From: Pyrus communis
Taxonomy: Eukaryota; Streptophyta; Magnoliopsida; Rosales; Rosaceae
Length of the DNA stretch: 64,000 nucleotides
Assembly: GCF_963583255.1 (NCBI RefSeq)
Contig: NC_084803.1
Location: forward strand, 11,444,122 to 11,508,121
Direction: 5' to 3'
Shown: positions 32,901 through 45,218 of the stretch, one piece after another
Numbering within the stretch: the first letter of the stretch is position 1
Layout: every line of letters begins with the position of its first letter
The notes under the pieces: model-generated
Told to the model about the DNA's origin: nothing
The model's input: only the letters and a program-made list of their open reading frames with translations
Databases searched by the model: none
Position numbers and translations under genes: made by a program

Positions 32901-35377
32901 ATAAGGTAGTTTCTTATTGTGGGGGTTTGCCATTAGCACTCCAAGTTTTAGGCTCTTCTCTTATTGGCAGACCCAAAATAGAGTGGGAGAGCTATCTGGA
33001 GAAATTGGAAAGAATACCTGAAGAAGACATTATTAAAAAACTAAGAATAAGCTTTGATGGGTTAGATGATACTCAGAAGGCTATATTCCTTGATATATGT
33101 TTCTTTCTTGAAATCGGCCAGGGTTATGTGAAAAAGGATTATGTCACAAAAATATTAGATGGATGTGGGTTATCTCCAATAATAGGAATCAGTATTATGC
33201 GTGAACGGTGCCTTGTAGATGTTGAACGGGGCGCACTGAAGATGCATGATTTGATTCGAGAAATGGGCAAGATAATCATTTCTAAAAAATCTCCTACTCA
33301 ACCTGAAAGATTGGGTAGATTGTGGAACCTTGAAGTCGTAACAGACGTGTTGACAAATAAATCTGTAAGTAATTTCTCGATAAAGTTCAATATTAATGCA
33401 TGCTAAATCATATCCTATGCAACTGCTTACATTTTATAATATTATGTAGAAATATATTTGTAAGTACAATAAACCTTCACGTGGAAATAGAAGCAATTAA
33501 ATCGATTTCCAACCGATTATACGACAATTGTTTGTAAGTAAATCATTTTTCAGATGCAAATTACCCTTTTATTACTCATCATTTGTCCTTTTGTTTACTT
33601 CACAGGGAACTGAAGAAATTGAAGCACTTTCTCTAGATTTGCCAAGCTCTAAAAAAAAGGCTAGTTTCAGTACAAAAGCATTTGTCAATATGAAAAAACT
33701 GAGATTGCTAAGGCTCAACCATGTAGAGCTCGCTGGAAGCTTCAAACATTTTCCGAAAGAGTTGAGATGGTTGTGCTGGCATGGATTCCCTTTCAAGTAC
33801 ATGCCGGAGCACCTTCTTAATCAGCCTAAACTTGTTGCTCTTGACCTGCGGTTCAGCAAACTCAGAAAAGGCTGGAAGAATTCCAAGGTACAATCACCCC
33901 TAGCGAGTTATAATTAATTCCCACTCTGATTTTATTTTTTAAGCCATATTCTTCTTGGATTTTGAATAATATTTTCTTTTGGGTTTGTGCAGCCGCTCGA
34001 AAATTTGAAAATCCTTGATTTCAGTGAATCCCGTCGATTAAAAAAGTCACCAGACTTTTCAAGGCTCCCAAATCTCGGAGAATTGAATTTTTTCGGCTGT
34101 TGGAGATTGTCCAAGATTCACCCAACCATCGGTCGACTTAAAAGACTCACTTTGGTAAATTTTGAATTCTGCGGTATTAGGTGTCTCCCAGGGGAATTCT
34201 GTAAGCTGAAATCTGTTGAGACTCTTCGTCTGTCGTATGGTGCATTAAGAGAACTGCCCGAGGGCTTAGGGGAGATGGTATCATTGAGAAAACTTGATGC
34301 AACTATTACAGCCATAAAACAATTCCCCAACGACCTTGGGCGTCTAATTTCTTTACAAGAGTTGAGAGTTGGAGGCCGTAGTTGTCGTAGCCTACCTAGC
34401 CTCAGTGGTCTGTCAAATCTCGTTTATTTGAGGTTATGGACGTGCTTGAATCTCCGTGCAATCCCCGATTTACCAACAAATTTGGAAGTCTTGGAAGCAG
34501 AATTTTGCTTTGCATTGGAAACAATGCCAGACTTTTCGCAAATGTCAAACATAAAAAAACTGTATATAAGGGATTCACCCAAACTCACCGAGGTTCCAGG
34601 TTTAGGCTTGGGTAAATCATTAAACTCCATGGCAGTGCTTTGTATGCATGAGTGCGCCAATCTCACATCTGAGTTTAGGAACAACATCCTACAGGTCTTT
34701 CTCTATCTCTGTCTCCTCCTACTCTTGTCTTTCTCTATCAATCACGCACACAAACACAACCGCACATGTACAAGTATTTGACACTATATTACATTGTACG
34801 TATATTATAGGGATGGACTTCTTGCGGAGTTGGTGGTATTTTTCTGAATGAGATTTATGATATTCTGGAGTGGTTTGACTTTGTTGCTGACGGCAATAAA
34901 ATCAGTTTTGATGTTCCTCAATGTGATGGTCGTAATTTTACAAGGTTGACACTCTGCTGGGTTTGCTCGCAATTCGAATTTGGACATGTTACCTTTACTG
35001 TTGTAAATCGGACCAAGCATACTACTTCGAGGGTCTCTAGCAGTTCTTGGGTAGCAAGACAGAATTTTTTTTGGCAGGGACAATTATCGAACGATAAGCT
35101 CAAGCTCAATTTGCAAGGCGGGGACAAGATTGTTATTCTTTTAGAGGGTTTTGTAGTGAAGAAAACAGGGGTAAATCTAGTATGGGACAAACCTTTGAAG
35201 GAAAACAAGCATCTTTTTTGGGGTGATTATTACTATGAATATGAATCTGAAGTAGTTCCGGATTGGTTGTATGAAGAGTCAAGTCCAGGACCAAGCCATG
35301 GCACATCTGATAATCATCCCACTAATCAAATTACGACTACTACCGATGAACCCAAACGGAAAAGGAAAAAGGTTTGA
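29935..35377 (+). CDS. TIR-NB-LRR (TNL) disease-resistance protein, intact, five exons
   Basis: Exons 29935-30440, 32245-33364, 33606-33887, 33993-34694 and 34811-35377 join in frame through GT-AG introns to 1058 codons. Residues 13-150 are a TIR domain (YDVFLSFRGEDTRNGFTG; SRWCLDEL holds the glutamate expected for NADase activity). The NB-ARC has P-loop GMGGLGKTT (about 228-236), kinase-2 RVLVIIDNVD (306-315), RNBS-B IIITTRNEH, GLPLAL (396-401), FLDICFF and MHD (502-504), all intact. Residues 543-870 are LRRs; 871-1058 form a post-LRR (C-JID-like) domain with GVNLVWDK and a basic PKRKRKK end that could be a nuclear signal. TNLs sense pathogen effectors and signal through TIR NADase products. 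No stop or frameshift is visible. Decayed relatives lie on both sides. Confidence 0.9.
30441..32244 (+). other. Intron 1 of the TNL (1.8 kb)
   Basis: The first part (about 30470-31100) also survives upstream of the NB-ARC exon at 17408 (16412-17080). The middle (31100-32100) is AT-rich with a poly(T) run near 31661 and no counterpart at the 17 kb locus, so it was probably inserted. The last 90 bases before the acceptor are shared again. Confidence 0.7.
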
Positions 35378-35689
35378 AGAGAGAGCATTGCCCGATCGGT
35401 TGAATAGTTGCTATTCCAGCATTGTACTCTCCCGCAGACCACGTTAGCTGTCTTTCTCATTTTCCCAGCTCTATTATTCGGACATTTGATTTGATCGCAT
35501 CCAACAGATGATTTGTTCCTTATTTAACTGACAATTCATTTGCGATATTGACTAGTTGTTCAATTGTTTATTGTTCTATGCTTTACAAATATTCATATTC
35601 TCTTGTGGAACCAAATTATTAGCATCATAGTTTGACTTTTTCGGTCCTAAATCAAAATTTTAGATTGAAATGTACAGTTGCTGGCCATG

Positions 35690-36530
35690 GATGCAAACAT
35701 ATGGAAATCGGGACTATAATCTCACTTGGAACCCTTTCTATCAACTCCTCTGCTTCGTCTAACAGTCTAGCACGCCCAAGAAGGTCGATCAGGCAACCAT
35801 AGTGTTCTAACCTCGCTCAATCTCATATATCTTTCTTTTGGAGTTGAAGTACTCACAACCCTCATCTACCAACCCTCTGTGAACGCAATCAGTTAAGACA
35901 ACAATGAAGGTGAAATCATCAGGCTTCATGCCAATCTGCACCATTTTCGAGAACAACTCAATTCCTTTGCTTGTCTTGCCATTCCTTGCAAGCCCATAAA
36001 TGATTGAAGTCCAAAGATTTGTCTATGCTCCAACGTTTTGCATACATTTCTATAACCGCGGTACCAACAGCTGCATCAATTTTTAATTCTTCTGTTATAT
36101 TCGATATACCCATGAATCCATTCCTCGTGCTCTAATGCTCCCAACGGAGCACAGCCTGTGAGTAGAGCAACCGTCGTAAATTTATCCCCTTTAACTCTTT
36201 TAGTTTGCATCTCTTGGAACAGAGCCACCGCCTCGTTAAAACGGTTGTATTGTATACCCATTAAAAACTCTCCGGCCTTCAATCAAATAACCGCGTTTTA
36301 CATACATATTCAACAACCACATTTCCAGTTCTAGTAGTGAATCCAAGTTCACTTCTAACATATTCATGAATTTCGTTACCAAGCTCCAAAGTTTTCGATG
36401 CTGTGCAAGCTGAAATGGTGGTCACAACCGTAGCTTTATCAGGCTTATCGTTGCTCTCACATGACATCCTCCGAAACATATCCAAAGCCTCCTCAAACCT
36501 CCTGCACCTAACATACCTCGAAATCGTAAC
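35690..36530 (-). pseudogene. PPR pseudogene copy D
   Basis: Minus-strand PPR relic, convergent to the intact TNL. It keeps NRFNEAVALFQEMQTKRVKG, DKFTTVALLTGCAPLGALEH and EWIHGYIEYNRRIKN (36076-36282), and SRYVRCRRFEEALDMFRRMS and SELGFTTRTGN further upstream. It is the copy closest to a consensus PPR sequence, but frameshifts lie near 36030 and 36280, the block with RRIFYEMPVKN is deleted, and the 5' end is cut at about 36530 by transposon DNA. Confidence 0.8.
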
Positions 36531-36885
36531 GTGAGGGGAATGGGTGGGTGTGCGGGGACAATGGGTGCAGGGAAGAGAAGGAAGGTAGAAGTCGGGAGGG
36601 TGAACGCCCTGATTTTTTTTAAAAATTTTTATATTTAAATTTTTTTTTAAATTTTTTTTAATATTCATGTGGGCCTATATTGACACGTGACGCCTAGTCA
36701 TTGTCTACGTGGGTACCACGTCATCAGTTAACGGCAGACTTAATAGTTTGACTAACGGATGTATGAGACTGTTCCAAAATTAACATTTTAGGTATGACTC
36801 TAGGACGAAAAAAACTTCATATACCAAATGTTGAAAATCATGAAACTTGAAAGTCGTAACCTGATATTTACCCAAAAAAATAATA
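36530..36885 (-). mobile_element. Mutator-like terminal segment
   Basis: The stretch from about 36660 to 36885 contains TGACACGTGACGCCTAGTCATTG, ACGTCATCAGTTAACGG and ATGAAACTTGAAAGTCGTAACCTGATATTTACCC. Its reverse complement matches 45219-45420, which begins GGTAAATCTCAGTTTAC. They look like opposite ends of one MULE-type family. Confidence 0.5.
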
Positions 36886-38335
36886 CCATTGGAAAAATTC
36901 ATTACTCATATCTAAAATATACAAAACATGACTAAACTCTCAAATTCCCAACACATACACCAATTTAAACGCTTAGAAATCATAAGAAAAAACAAATGGT
37001 GAGCTGACAGTAATCTTGCAACGTCTAAACAAAATTTAACCATAAAAATGTAAAGCCGTCTCAATCAGTATCAATGTAAACGCTCTATTAGACCATTGTA
37101 AAATGTTTATTGATGTTTAGACAATGAATTTTTTGTCTTTGTTTGGAGTCGTTTTGAGTACATACTCGGAGCAACCTAATATTTAGTAGATGATGTTAAA
37201 TATTATATAGATGTAAATATTGAAATTTTATGTTATTATCCAACAAACAATCTAAAAGCCAAATTAACACCCGTAGGCTTATCCCTTGTATTCTCAAGAG
37301 GACTTCATTCACTTCTTAATTTTACCTAGCATGTATAACACTTTACACTTCATCGCCTAAAACAATAGAACAACATAGTAAAATGGTAGAAATCAAACAT
37401 TAATTATGAAAGCTTCGTAATACAAATTAGAAACACCTCAATTCATAATACGATAAAGATTACTTACCCAATATACTATTGTCTTAACATTTCACATACT
37501 CATGCTTTAGATAAAAAGGATATCTACGTCAGAATAATGAAACCATCAATCATTAACTACATTATTAAAACTCATGGAAAAAAAATAGAGAGAGAGTATT
37601 CGTAGTAATAAAAGATGAAATTAAGCTACAATTTGTTAATTGTTACCAAGGTGTCGGAATCTGGTTTGGGTGTTTTTGACAAATTAGTTGTCCAGTTGTT
37701 GGACCTTTATGTATTTATTTAACACAATTTGGGTAAGCGCCATACCACCATCCATGTCATGTATCAAAGCGCTTTACATATACACATATTGTTCTGCAAA
37801 ATATTTTAACAAAGATTGATATAAGAGCAGTAATTATCAGACAGAGAGCTTTTCCTGAAGATGTAAAAATGAAATTACAGGATTTCAATCAAAGGCGAGA
37901 AGACGTAATTAGCAATATATATTTATTCATATTTATCCATTCATCCTTTATAGCTAAAATTAAAGTTAAAAGAAATAAATATTAATATTGATGAGTAAAC
38001 AGAATATGACACATATACATCCATTATTTAAATGAAAATAGTATAAGAGAATGATTTAGTTACCATTCCATCAACAAATACGATATGCAAGTCAGACAAT
38101 TGGTCATCAAGGTTGAAATGTTTGAGTCTCCAAATTCTACACACGCAACTCTAAGTTTTTCCTCGGATTGAAAGGCTTCCAAATTGCTGATGTTCATTGT
38201 GCTAAAAACCTGAAAGTAAAATGATATTATTGTTAGTAAACATATGTCTAAAGGAGCAATAATTAAAATGATAAATGAATAAGATGAAAAAAGTAATCAA
38301 ACTACAGAATTTATTTGTTCAAACTCGATCTATCA
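36886..38335. other. AT-rich DNA without visible genes
   Basis: No ORF above chance length and no clear repeat boundary. I see nothing to name here. Confidence 0.5.
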
Positions 38336-38636
38336 AGTACCGTTTGGTACGTGGGACGAGACGGAACAGAGTAGGATAAGGCGTTCCGTCCCATGTTGGG
38401 TGCGCCTAAAACGGGTGGAATAAGCTGTTCCACGAGACGAGTTTTGGGCGAATTTTCGTTCCACCTCACCCCCTGGAACGACTCGTTCCACATCCGTGGA
38501 ACACAAAATTATAACATCTCCGTCTCCTTCTTCTTCCTCCTTGTTTCCATCCGAGGGCATCTTTGCTCCCGCTCCGTTTCGTTACGTCCTGTCCCGTCCT
38601 ATTCCGTTCCGTCCCGTCTGCATACCAAACGATACC
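38336..38636. mobile_element. MITE with GTACCGTTTGGTACG ends
   Basis: The 301-bp element starts AGTACCGTTTGGTACG and ends CATACCAAACGATACC, with TCA on both sides (38333-38335, 38637-38639). GGGACGGAAC-type subterminal repeats lie in both arms. The same ends flank a 2.5-kb element at 55149-57659. Confidence 0.75.
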
Positions 38637-38639
38637 TCA

Positions 38640-39447
38640 TGGATCTTTACGAATCATACAAATTTAAATAAATTATATACCTTACTCAGAAAGGGCTTGC
38701 AAGGTACCTACTAAATTAGCTAGGTTGTTGATTGCAGGGTACCTACTAAATTAGCATATTAATTAAAATTTAATCAATATATTATGCATTAATGAAAGCA
38801 GAGTCCTTCCATTAAAACCAAACCCATCAAATTAAATGAACAATTAAATCCAACCGAAATTTCAAAATCCAAGCTTTATATCAAGTTAAGAAAAGAAAAA
38901 AATCAATCTTTTGACCTCACCAGTCGCCACTTTTTGGGTGGCTGCTCATGGAAGGAACTTTAAAAGTGGGAGTCAAATGCATCCCTTTGCACTTCCTCTT
39001 TTGTCATCGATCCAGCCGTCGAGAGACATAGAGATAGAAGAAACTGTAAGTTTGGTGAAAATAAACAATTGGGTAGTAAAAAAAGAAAGATGCTTTAGCT
39101 TTTTAAGAAGCTGAAAGCTTGCAACTAATTGGGTGTCGACAACCGTACCTATCAATTTATACATAAATTTGAATTTGAATCATTTAGCTTCAAAAAAATT
39201 GCACAGAACTCCGGAAAAAGATGAAAATTGAAGCAAACTATATGCACTGGGAATTTGAGACTCACGCAAAACAGAGGAAACCCAAAAGACAGACCGAAAA
39301 CTGAGAGAAACGGAACGACAGAGAGAAAAAAGAAGAGCAAAAGAAAAAGTGGAAGATGCTTCCAGCAACTTTCTTAACAAACGCAACACGCAGGCGCACC
39401 GCACATAACCAAGGGCAAAATAGCCACTTCACTGTACAATCCCACTA
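38640..39447. other. Unassigned DNA
   Basis: A direct repeat (GGTACCTACTAAATTAGC at 38702 and 38738) is the only structure I see. No gene. Confidence 0.4.
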
Positions 39448-39455
39448 AAACTCAA

Positions 39456-40347
39456 GGGTGTGTTTGTTTGACATCCTTAGTTCTCAGGATTTGACTAGAC
39501 TAACTAATAGCTAGTGTAGTCCAGTGTTTGGCGCAACAAGGGCTTAGCGTTAATGACCTATCTCGGACTCGCCTCGACTCCGAGCCTCGCTAAGTAGCGC
39601 TAAATAATCCCGACCGAAAGTATGGTATTAGCCAGGACTAGATCTCGCCGCTCTCCTCTCTTGTCTTCTCCCTATCCGTCGCAAGCAGCCTTCTTCACTG
39701 ATTGCAGCCCTCACGACTTAAACTCTTAGAACCCGGTTCCGATTACCACCAAGGGAAAAGAGGCGGAGGGAAGAGAGGGAAGGATTTGGACAAGAAAAAA
39801 CTAAGGGAAGAGAGAGAATGAACGGGAAAATCGCCATGGCCGCCACTCGAATTGGAGATCCTAAGCTTGAGAGGGATGAGTTGGGGTTTTTTTGGGGAAT
39901 TGAGAATTTGGGAGGCAAGTCTCTTGTGATGATAATTTCAATCGCGTGTGTAACAGAGGGAGGAAAGTAGAGTAGTGATCAGGGGTGAAACGGGACAAAA
40001 AAGATAAAAGGGAGGGAGACAGTGGTACTGAGAAAATGAGAGAGAAAAAGGCAAAAAAATGGAAAGGGGAAGGAGGCAATGTGCGGAGATAAAAATGATG
40101 GAAGAATATGATTATAGTGAAAGGGCAAATGATAAAATAATAAAAAAAAAATTAATAGATTACATTAAACTAACGATAAAATATTGTATATATAGATTTA
40201 AAAATAGAATATTAGAGTTTAACTTCTTAGTCCGACATTGCACCAAACGTTTTACTAAGTTAGTCTAGCTTAGTCTAGTCTAAGCCAGTCTAGCCTAGTC
40301 CATGAAGTTAGTTCAGTCCAAGACAGTCCGGTGCAACAAACGCAACT
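39456..40347. mobile_element. PIF/Harbinger-type MITE, copy 3 (inverted)
   Basis: Its right end, read in reverse (AGTTGCGTTTGTTGCACCGGACTG...), matches the left end of the copies at 8285 and 46798. CAA lies on both sides (39453-39455, 40348-40350). It inserted at the edge of the hAT element that starts at 40351. Confidence 0.8.
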
Positions 40348-40350
40348 CAA

Positions 40351-41128
40351 GAGTGCTACTAAGCTCATCCCATTGTCTTATTTTTCCACCTACATTTTAA
40401 TGAAAATGTTAATGACATGTTTATCTTTGGATAAAAAGACTTTTAAATCCCTACCCATTTCTCTCCACCACCGTCTCTCTTTCCCGTTCTTCTCTCTTCC
40501 ATTTCATCTCTCTCCATCAGAAAGAAAGATCCATTTTTTCCGGCGGCGAAAGAAGTTCAAGAATCTGCCTGTAGCCAACATTTCTCATTGTTCGTTTCTA
40601 TGATTTCTAGGGCTCCAATTCCAAATATGTTAATCAATTTGTAGTGTTTTTCAATAAATTTTTAACTTTTCGACGTTTTAATGCAATTTTGAATTGCCTT
40701 TTAATTGGATAGCTTCCAGCTCATTTGAATTAAATCTCAGCATTAGAATTTTTCTACTTTCACTTTTTGGATTTAATTCTTTCGATTCGAACGAAATTAG
40801 TTGAATTGAGGAAGCAGATCTCTTGCTCTCTGCAACTCTCCAACAAAACCAATGACTGTGGCTTTTAAGGTTGTAAATTTTCACTAGATAAATTTATGGG
40901 TTTGTTCAGGTTGTACTGTTAGAGATTTGCAATCTTGATTTTGGTGTATAGTTAGTTCAGGGGAAGGGACTGGTGGTAGAAACAGAACATTGGAGGTATG
41001 GTGGTATAAATGTTATTTTAGGGATAATAGTGGGTGGGAAAATGATTTAAAATTTTAAAATTTTTATGGTGGTGGGATAATAAGGTGGGTGGAAATAATA
41101 GGACAATGGGATGAGTTTAACAACACTC
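40351..41128. mobile_element. hAT-type non-autonomous element
   Basis: Ends GAGTGCTACTAAGCTCATCC and, inverted, GAGTGTTGTTAAACTCATCC. The 8-bp duplication AAACTCAA lies at 39448-39455 and 41129-41136 once the MITE at 39456-40347 is removed. The interior has UTR-like sequence near 40540 but no transposase. Confidence 0.85.
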
Positions 41129-41401
41129 AAACTCAAAACCATGAATAAAATGATGGACAAAACCAGCGACGCACTGTTAATGAACAGTAGTCATCCATGG
41201 GGTTTTAGAAGAGGTTAGATTTGAGAGCAATCTTTGTGAGATATTACAAATCTAACAATCATATAATATCGTTCATTAGTGTGAAACAAAGTTGTGTGCA
41301 TCCTTTACTTGTGAGGAGGATCATACGCGTCAACTTTGTTCATAAAAAAAGGCAAAGTAAGAACATCGTGCTACAAGAACAAAAGTATAATATAGAACTT
41401 A

Positions 41402-41616
41402 AGACTAGTTTGGTATTGTTGAAGTTATTTTAAAAAATAGTTTTTTTTTTTTAAAGCTGGAGCTAAAATTGTGTTTGGTAAATGTGCAAAAAAAAGTGTT
41501 TTTTTGTGAAGATCATGGGTCCAAAATAGCAACAAAAAAACAAAGCAACTCTACCCTTACTTCTGAAAATGGATTTTTTTTTTTTTTTTTCACATCACAG
41601 CAACCCAAACTAGCCC
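41402..41616. mobile_element. PIF/Harbinger-type MITE (215 bp)
   Basis: Ends AGACTAGTTTGGTATTG and, inverted, GGGCTAGTTTGGGTTGC, with TTA at 41399-41401 and 41617-41619. It is related to the MITE at 43610-43942. The middle is A/T homopolymer. Confidence 0.75.
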
Positions 41617-41619
41617 TTA

Positions 41620-43085
41620 ATTGTAGTAAGCGTTTGCCTTTTATAAGTTATTTTTCCTTCATGGATCGTGATTACCTAGTTGTGTGATCTAAGGTTTTTC
41701 TCTTCATTTGTTAAAGAGTTTTTCCTTCGTAAATTTTTTTGTGTTCTTTGTTTTGATTTCTTGTTATTTCTGACGACACCTAAGTTTGATCCATCAAAAT
41801 TATGTTTTCAGTTTGTGAAGAAAATAGCGGGAAAATAACCTGAAAATTTTGACCGTTGAGGTGGATGAGCATTTCATTTTTTAGCTTTTGCAATTTTAAC
41901 GTATCTGGTCCTGAATTCTGAAACAAATGTTTATTGTAGTTCTTTAGTCTGACTACGTACGAATATGTACTCAATATAACCACCATAAAATACCATCTTC
42001 CTTACTCATAGAATGGCCTATTTGATCCACCAAGGGGGTACCATTTGGGTCGTTGTTGACTCATTGAATTGTGTATCACCACTTAAAAAGGAAGGACTCG
42101 CGTTCACTTTTAGAACATCGTTATGATTTTCAAGTCAATACTATAATATCGCGTATAGATCTTTTTAAATACCATATCACAATATTAATTTGAAATATTA
42201 GTATAGTAAAAAATTCGACGTCCACCCCATCATCTGATTAGACAAATGCACAATTATATGGGTCATGTATCTTAAAATCTATTATGTCAAGTACACAATT
42301 TGATTGGTGCCCTAACTTTGAAACTTTTAACAAATTAATAAGAAGCACTAATGTCAATGCCATTCGGTTCAAAGAGAATAACATGAAACATGAGCTTCTT
42401 AGCAAAACAAACATTTAACAAATTAGGACGTGGCCTCACGTCCTCTCTGCATCACCTCTCATTGGTGGAAATCAAACCTTCTCCTTTTTTGCCTTCTTTT
42501 CTCTCCCATACATAAAAAACAATTATTTTAATCAGTAAAAAAAAGGGAGAAATTTTGTTAAAAAAAAAGGGGGAGAATTATATTCACAATCACATCCCTA
42601 TAAATCTGTAGGATCTTCAACAAATCAGAGCAGATATTAAATATATCTTACTCGATTTAAAAACCAAAAAGTCTTCAAAATGCTCCCTCCTATAAATTTC
42701 AATGCTATTCCTCCACTCCACCACTCTCTCTGCTCTGCAACGCCTTAGAAATTTCACTTCGCTCCTCTGAGATCGCCGGAGCTCCTTCCTATATCTCCGC
42801 CTCCGCCGCAACCCCGTCATCCTCTTCGTTTCACTTCAAAGATCCGGGCTCTACTTTCAACCGATTCAATTGTCGTTTAATGCATTAATTTCAAACCCAA
42901 ATACTAGATCGGCATAATCTTCAAAACCCATATCTCAGATTTCTCTATGAAGTGTTCACGTCTTCGATTTCATTCACTTGCCTCTGTTAGTGTAGGCTTT
43001 CACTGTACATATAGCTCTTGAAATTTTGAAGATCTGCTAGATTTTTATTGCTCTGAATTCGAATTGGGTACTTTAGTTAGTGACA
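41620..43085 (+). other. Region upstream of the GFT1-like pseudogene
   Basis: 42290-42480 resembles the flank of PPR copies A and B (GGTGCCCTAACTTTGAAACTT, GGACGTGGCCTCACG). 42700-43085 looks like a pyrimidine-rich 5' leader belonging to the pseudogene that starts at 43086. No independent gene. Confidence 0.5.
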
Positions 43086-44112
43086 ATGTCTGCGATTAGA
43101 GTCGATTCGGCTAAGCCGTATTTCGCTACGAGCAGTCTTGTGATTGGGTACGCTCTCTGTTCTAGCTTGTTAGCCGTGATAAACACGTTTGCCATTACTA
43201 AATTCAAGTACCCTGGCCTTTTGACTGCATTGCAGTACTTACATCTGCTTTGGGAGTTTGGGGTTTGGGAAAGTCGGGATTTTTGCACCACGATCCCTTC
43301 ACATGGCAGACGGCCAACAAGTTTTTGCCCGCTGCACTTGTGTTTTACCTTGCTATCTTTACCAACCCCAATCTTCTTCGCCATAATGTGGATACGTTTA
43401 TAGTGTTTAGATCCTGCACGGCGTGCACGCCCCTTTTGGTTGCGCTGGCGGATACTGCGTTTAGGAAGCAGCCTATCCCGTCTAAGCTTACCTTTTGTAT
43501 CGTTGTTGATCATTTTGGGTGGAGCTGTTGGTTATGTGGCTACCGATTCGGGTTTTAGTTTGTCTGCATATTCGTGGGCGTTTGCCTATTTGGTGACCAT
43601 TACAATTAAGGGCTGGTTTGGTATTGCTGTGCTTTGAAAAAAAGCTGCTTCTGCGCAGCTGTGAAATAAAGCAGCAGAGTGTTTGGTAAATGTTTCTGTA
43701 AAAGTGCTTTTGAAAGGAAAAAAAAAGCAGTATTAGAGTGTTTGGTAAACTTTTATGTAAAACAGATGTGAAAAAAAAAACGGTTTTTCAAAGCTGGGTT
43801 TTGCAGCTTCTTGTTTTTGGCTTTTTTTCATCCAAAACTGTGAAAAAAAAGCTGAAGCTGAGTGTTTACCAAACACAAAAACAGCTCCCAGCTTTTTTTG
43901 ACAGCAGCTTTTTTCAGAATCACCTCAGTACCAAATCAGGTCTAAGATGGCTTATATTAAGCATATCGTCACGAATGTCGGTTTGAACACTCGGGGTTTT
44001 GTGTTGTACAACAATAATTTGTCACAGATGATGGCTCTACCGTTTTGGATTATTAGTGGAGAGTGTTCTGATATGTTTGCTGCTTCTGGATCGAATGCTG
44101 CGAATTTCTTTG
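43086..44112 (+). pseudogene. GFT1: GDP-fucose transporter (GFT1/GONST4)-like pseudogene
   Basis: The ATG at 43086 opens SSLVIGYALCSSLLAVINTF and PGLLTALQYL; after a one-base loss near 43240 the next frame reads GLGKSGFLHHDPFTWQTANK, FLPAALVFYLAIFTN and VDTFIVFRSC, and after another shift near 43497 LLIILGGAVGYVATDSGFSL. These match the plant Golgi nucleotide-sugar transporter GONST4/GFT1, which imports GDP-fucose. A MITE (43610-43942) interrupts TITIK|MAYIKH; after it the frame continues as MAYIKHIVTNVGLNTRGFVL to about 44112, where the homology stops. The last third of the protein is absent. Other lesions are a 3-base loss at LLRHNVDT and a 9-base duplication (CTA inserted after SCT). Confidence 0.85.
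43610..43942. mobile_element. PIF/Harbinger-type MITE inside the GFT1-like pseudogene
   Basis: Ends GGGCTGGTTTGGTATTGC and, inverted, GACCTGATTTGGTACTG, with TAA at 43607-43609 and 43943-43945. Removing it restores ...ACAATTAAGATGGCTTAT..., collinear with the transporter. Confidence 0.88.
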
Positions 44113-44199
44113 TCAGTTTGATAACTATTTCCTTTTTAAATTTTAGTTTCCGTTTGTTTTTAGAGATAGAAAGAAAGTATATGAAAACGCGAGGAAAGT

Positions 44200-45215
44200 A
44201 AAAGAATGATGCGAGGTTCATGGGAGGAAAGAGGGAGGAATCAAGGAGATTATATGAAAACAAAAACCTCGAAAATGTCAAATATGACGTAGCTTTATCT
44301 AACTGGTTCGCCCAAAGTCACATACTTCAATTTCCCTTTAAATAACCAAGTCTGTATTGTGGGAAATTAACTTTTGCATATTCTAAAGAATACGCTTGCT
44401 GCATTTTGAGAGCAAAAGTGTGTTTTCTTCTGGGGTTAGATTTTGAGAGCAATTTTTGTGAGGTTTTAGAAATCTAACGATCATCATCTCATTCATGAGT
44501 GTGAAACAAAGTTGTGTGCATTCTTTGCTTGTGAGTAAGATCAAACATATTAGTTAACTCGAAACCGTTCATTTTGTGCGTTTTGTATCAGATCAGCTTA
44601 ACAGGTCGTGTAATAAATTGTTAGATCTATCTTGAATAATAAAAAGAACTTTTATTCTGTTTATTGTTGGGCCTCAAGTTGGGCCAATGGAATGGGTATG
44701 TTTTAGATGCTTAAAAATGGGTCCAATCATTTTCTTAATGTATTATAAAATTGTAGTTTTAATGTCCGGCTATGTACAAGCACGTAGCGAATGATTAACA
44801 TGCAGCTTTTAGACAGTAATTATAAACATAAAAAAAAAAATATTGTCATGACTAACATGCATATTTTAGGCTGCCACGTGATTTATGTAGATTGATACTA
44901 TAATGTCATGTGAATATATGACATGGAGTTAAGATGTTTTTGTTTGAAAAACTGCAAAGTTATGATAGAAAATAAGTGAGCTTGTACAGGAAAATTTGGA
45001 TGACAAAATGAAGTTAGGATTTATAAGACAAAAGGAAGAAGAGAGAGGTGGGGTGATGATATTGGGAATTATTTTTTTTTTTAAGGGTGTTTAGGAAGAA
45101 TGGTGGGTGGTGGGGAAAGAGGATTCTCTTTGGATCCTTAAATCGCGTCCGTTCATCGTATATCGGATAGTTAATTTTTGTCAGGTATTGTTTATATTCA
45201 AATTTAAACATAAAA
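44200..45215. other. Duplicated non-coding DNA
   Basis: 44440-44560 matches 41215-41340 (TTTGAGAGCAA, GTGAAACAAAGTTGTGTGCAT). 44795-45120 matches 53175-53330 (AACATGCAGCTTTTAGAC, GTTTAGGAAGAATGGTGGGTGG). No gene. Confidence 0.55.
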
Positions 45216-45218
45216 AAA

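Noticed and set aside
33528..33605. Start of the LRR exon upstream of 33606
   Set aside because: That part is intron 2; the acceptor CACAG|GGAACTG at 33605/33606 and the conserved GTEEIE start fix the exon.
43073..43513. 146-aa antisense ORF
   Set aside because: Shadow of the GFT1-like pseudogene on the other strand, which has clear homology.
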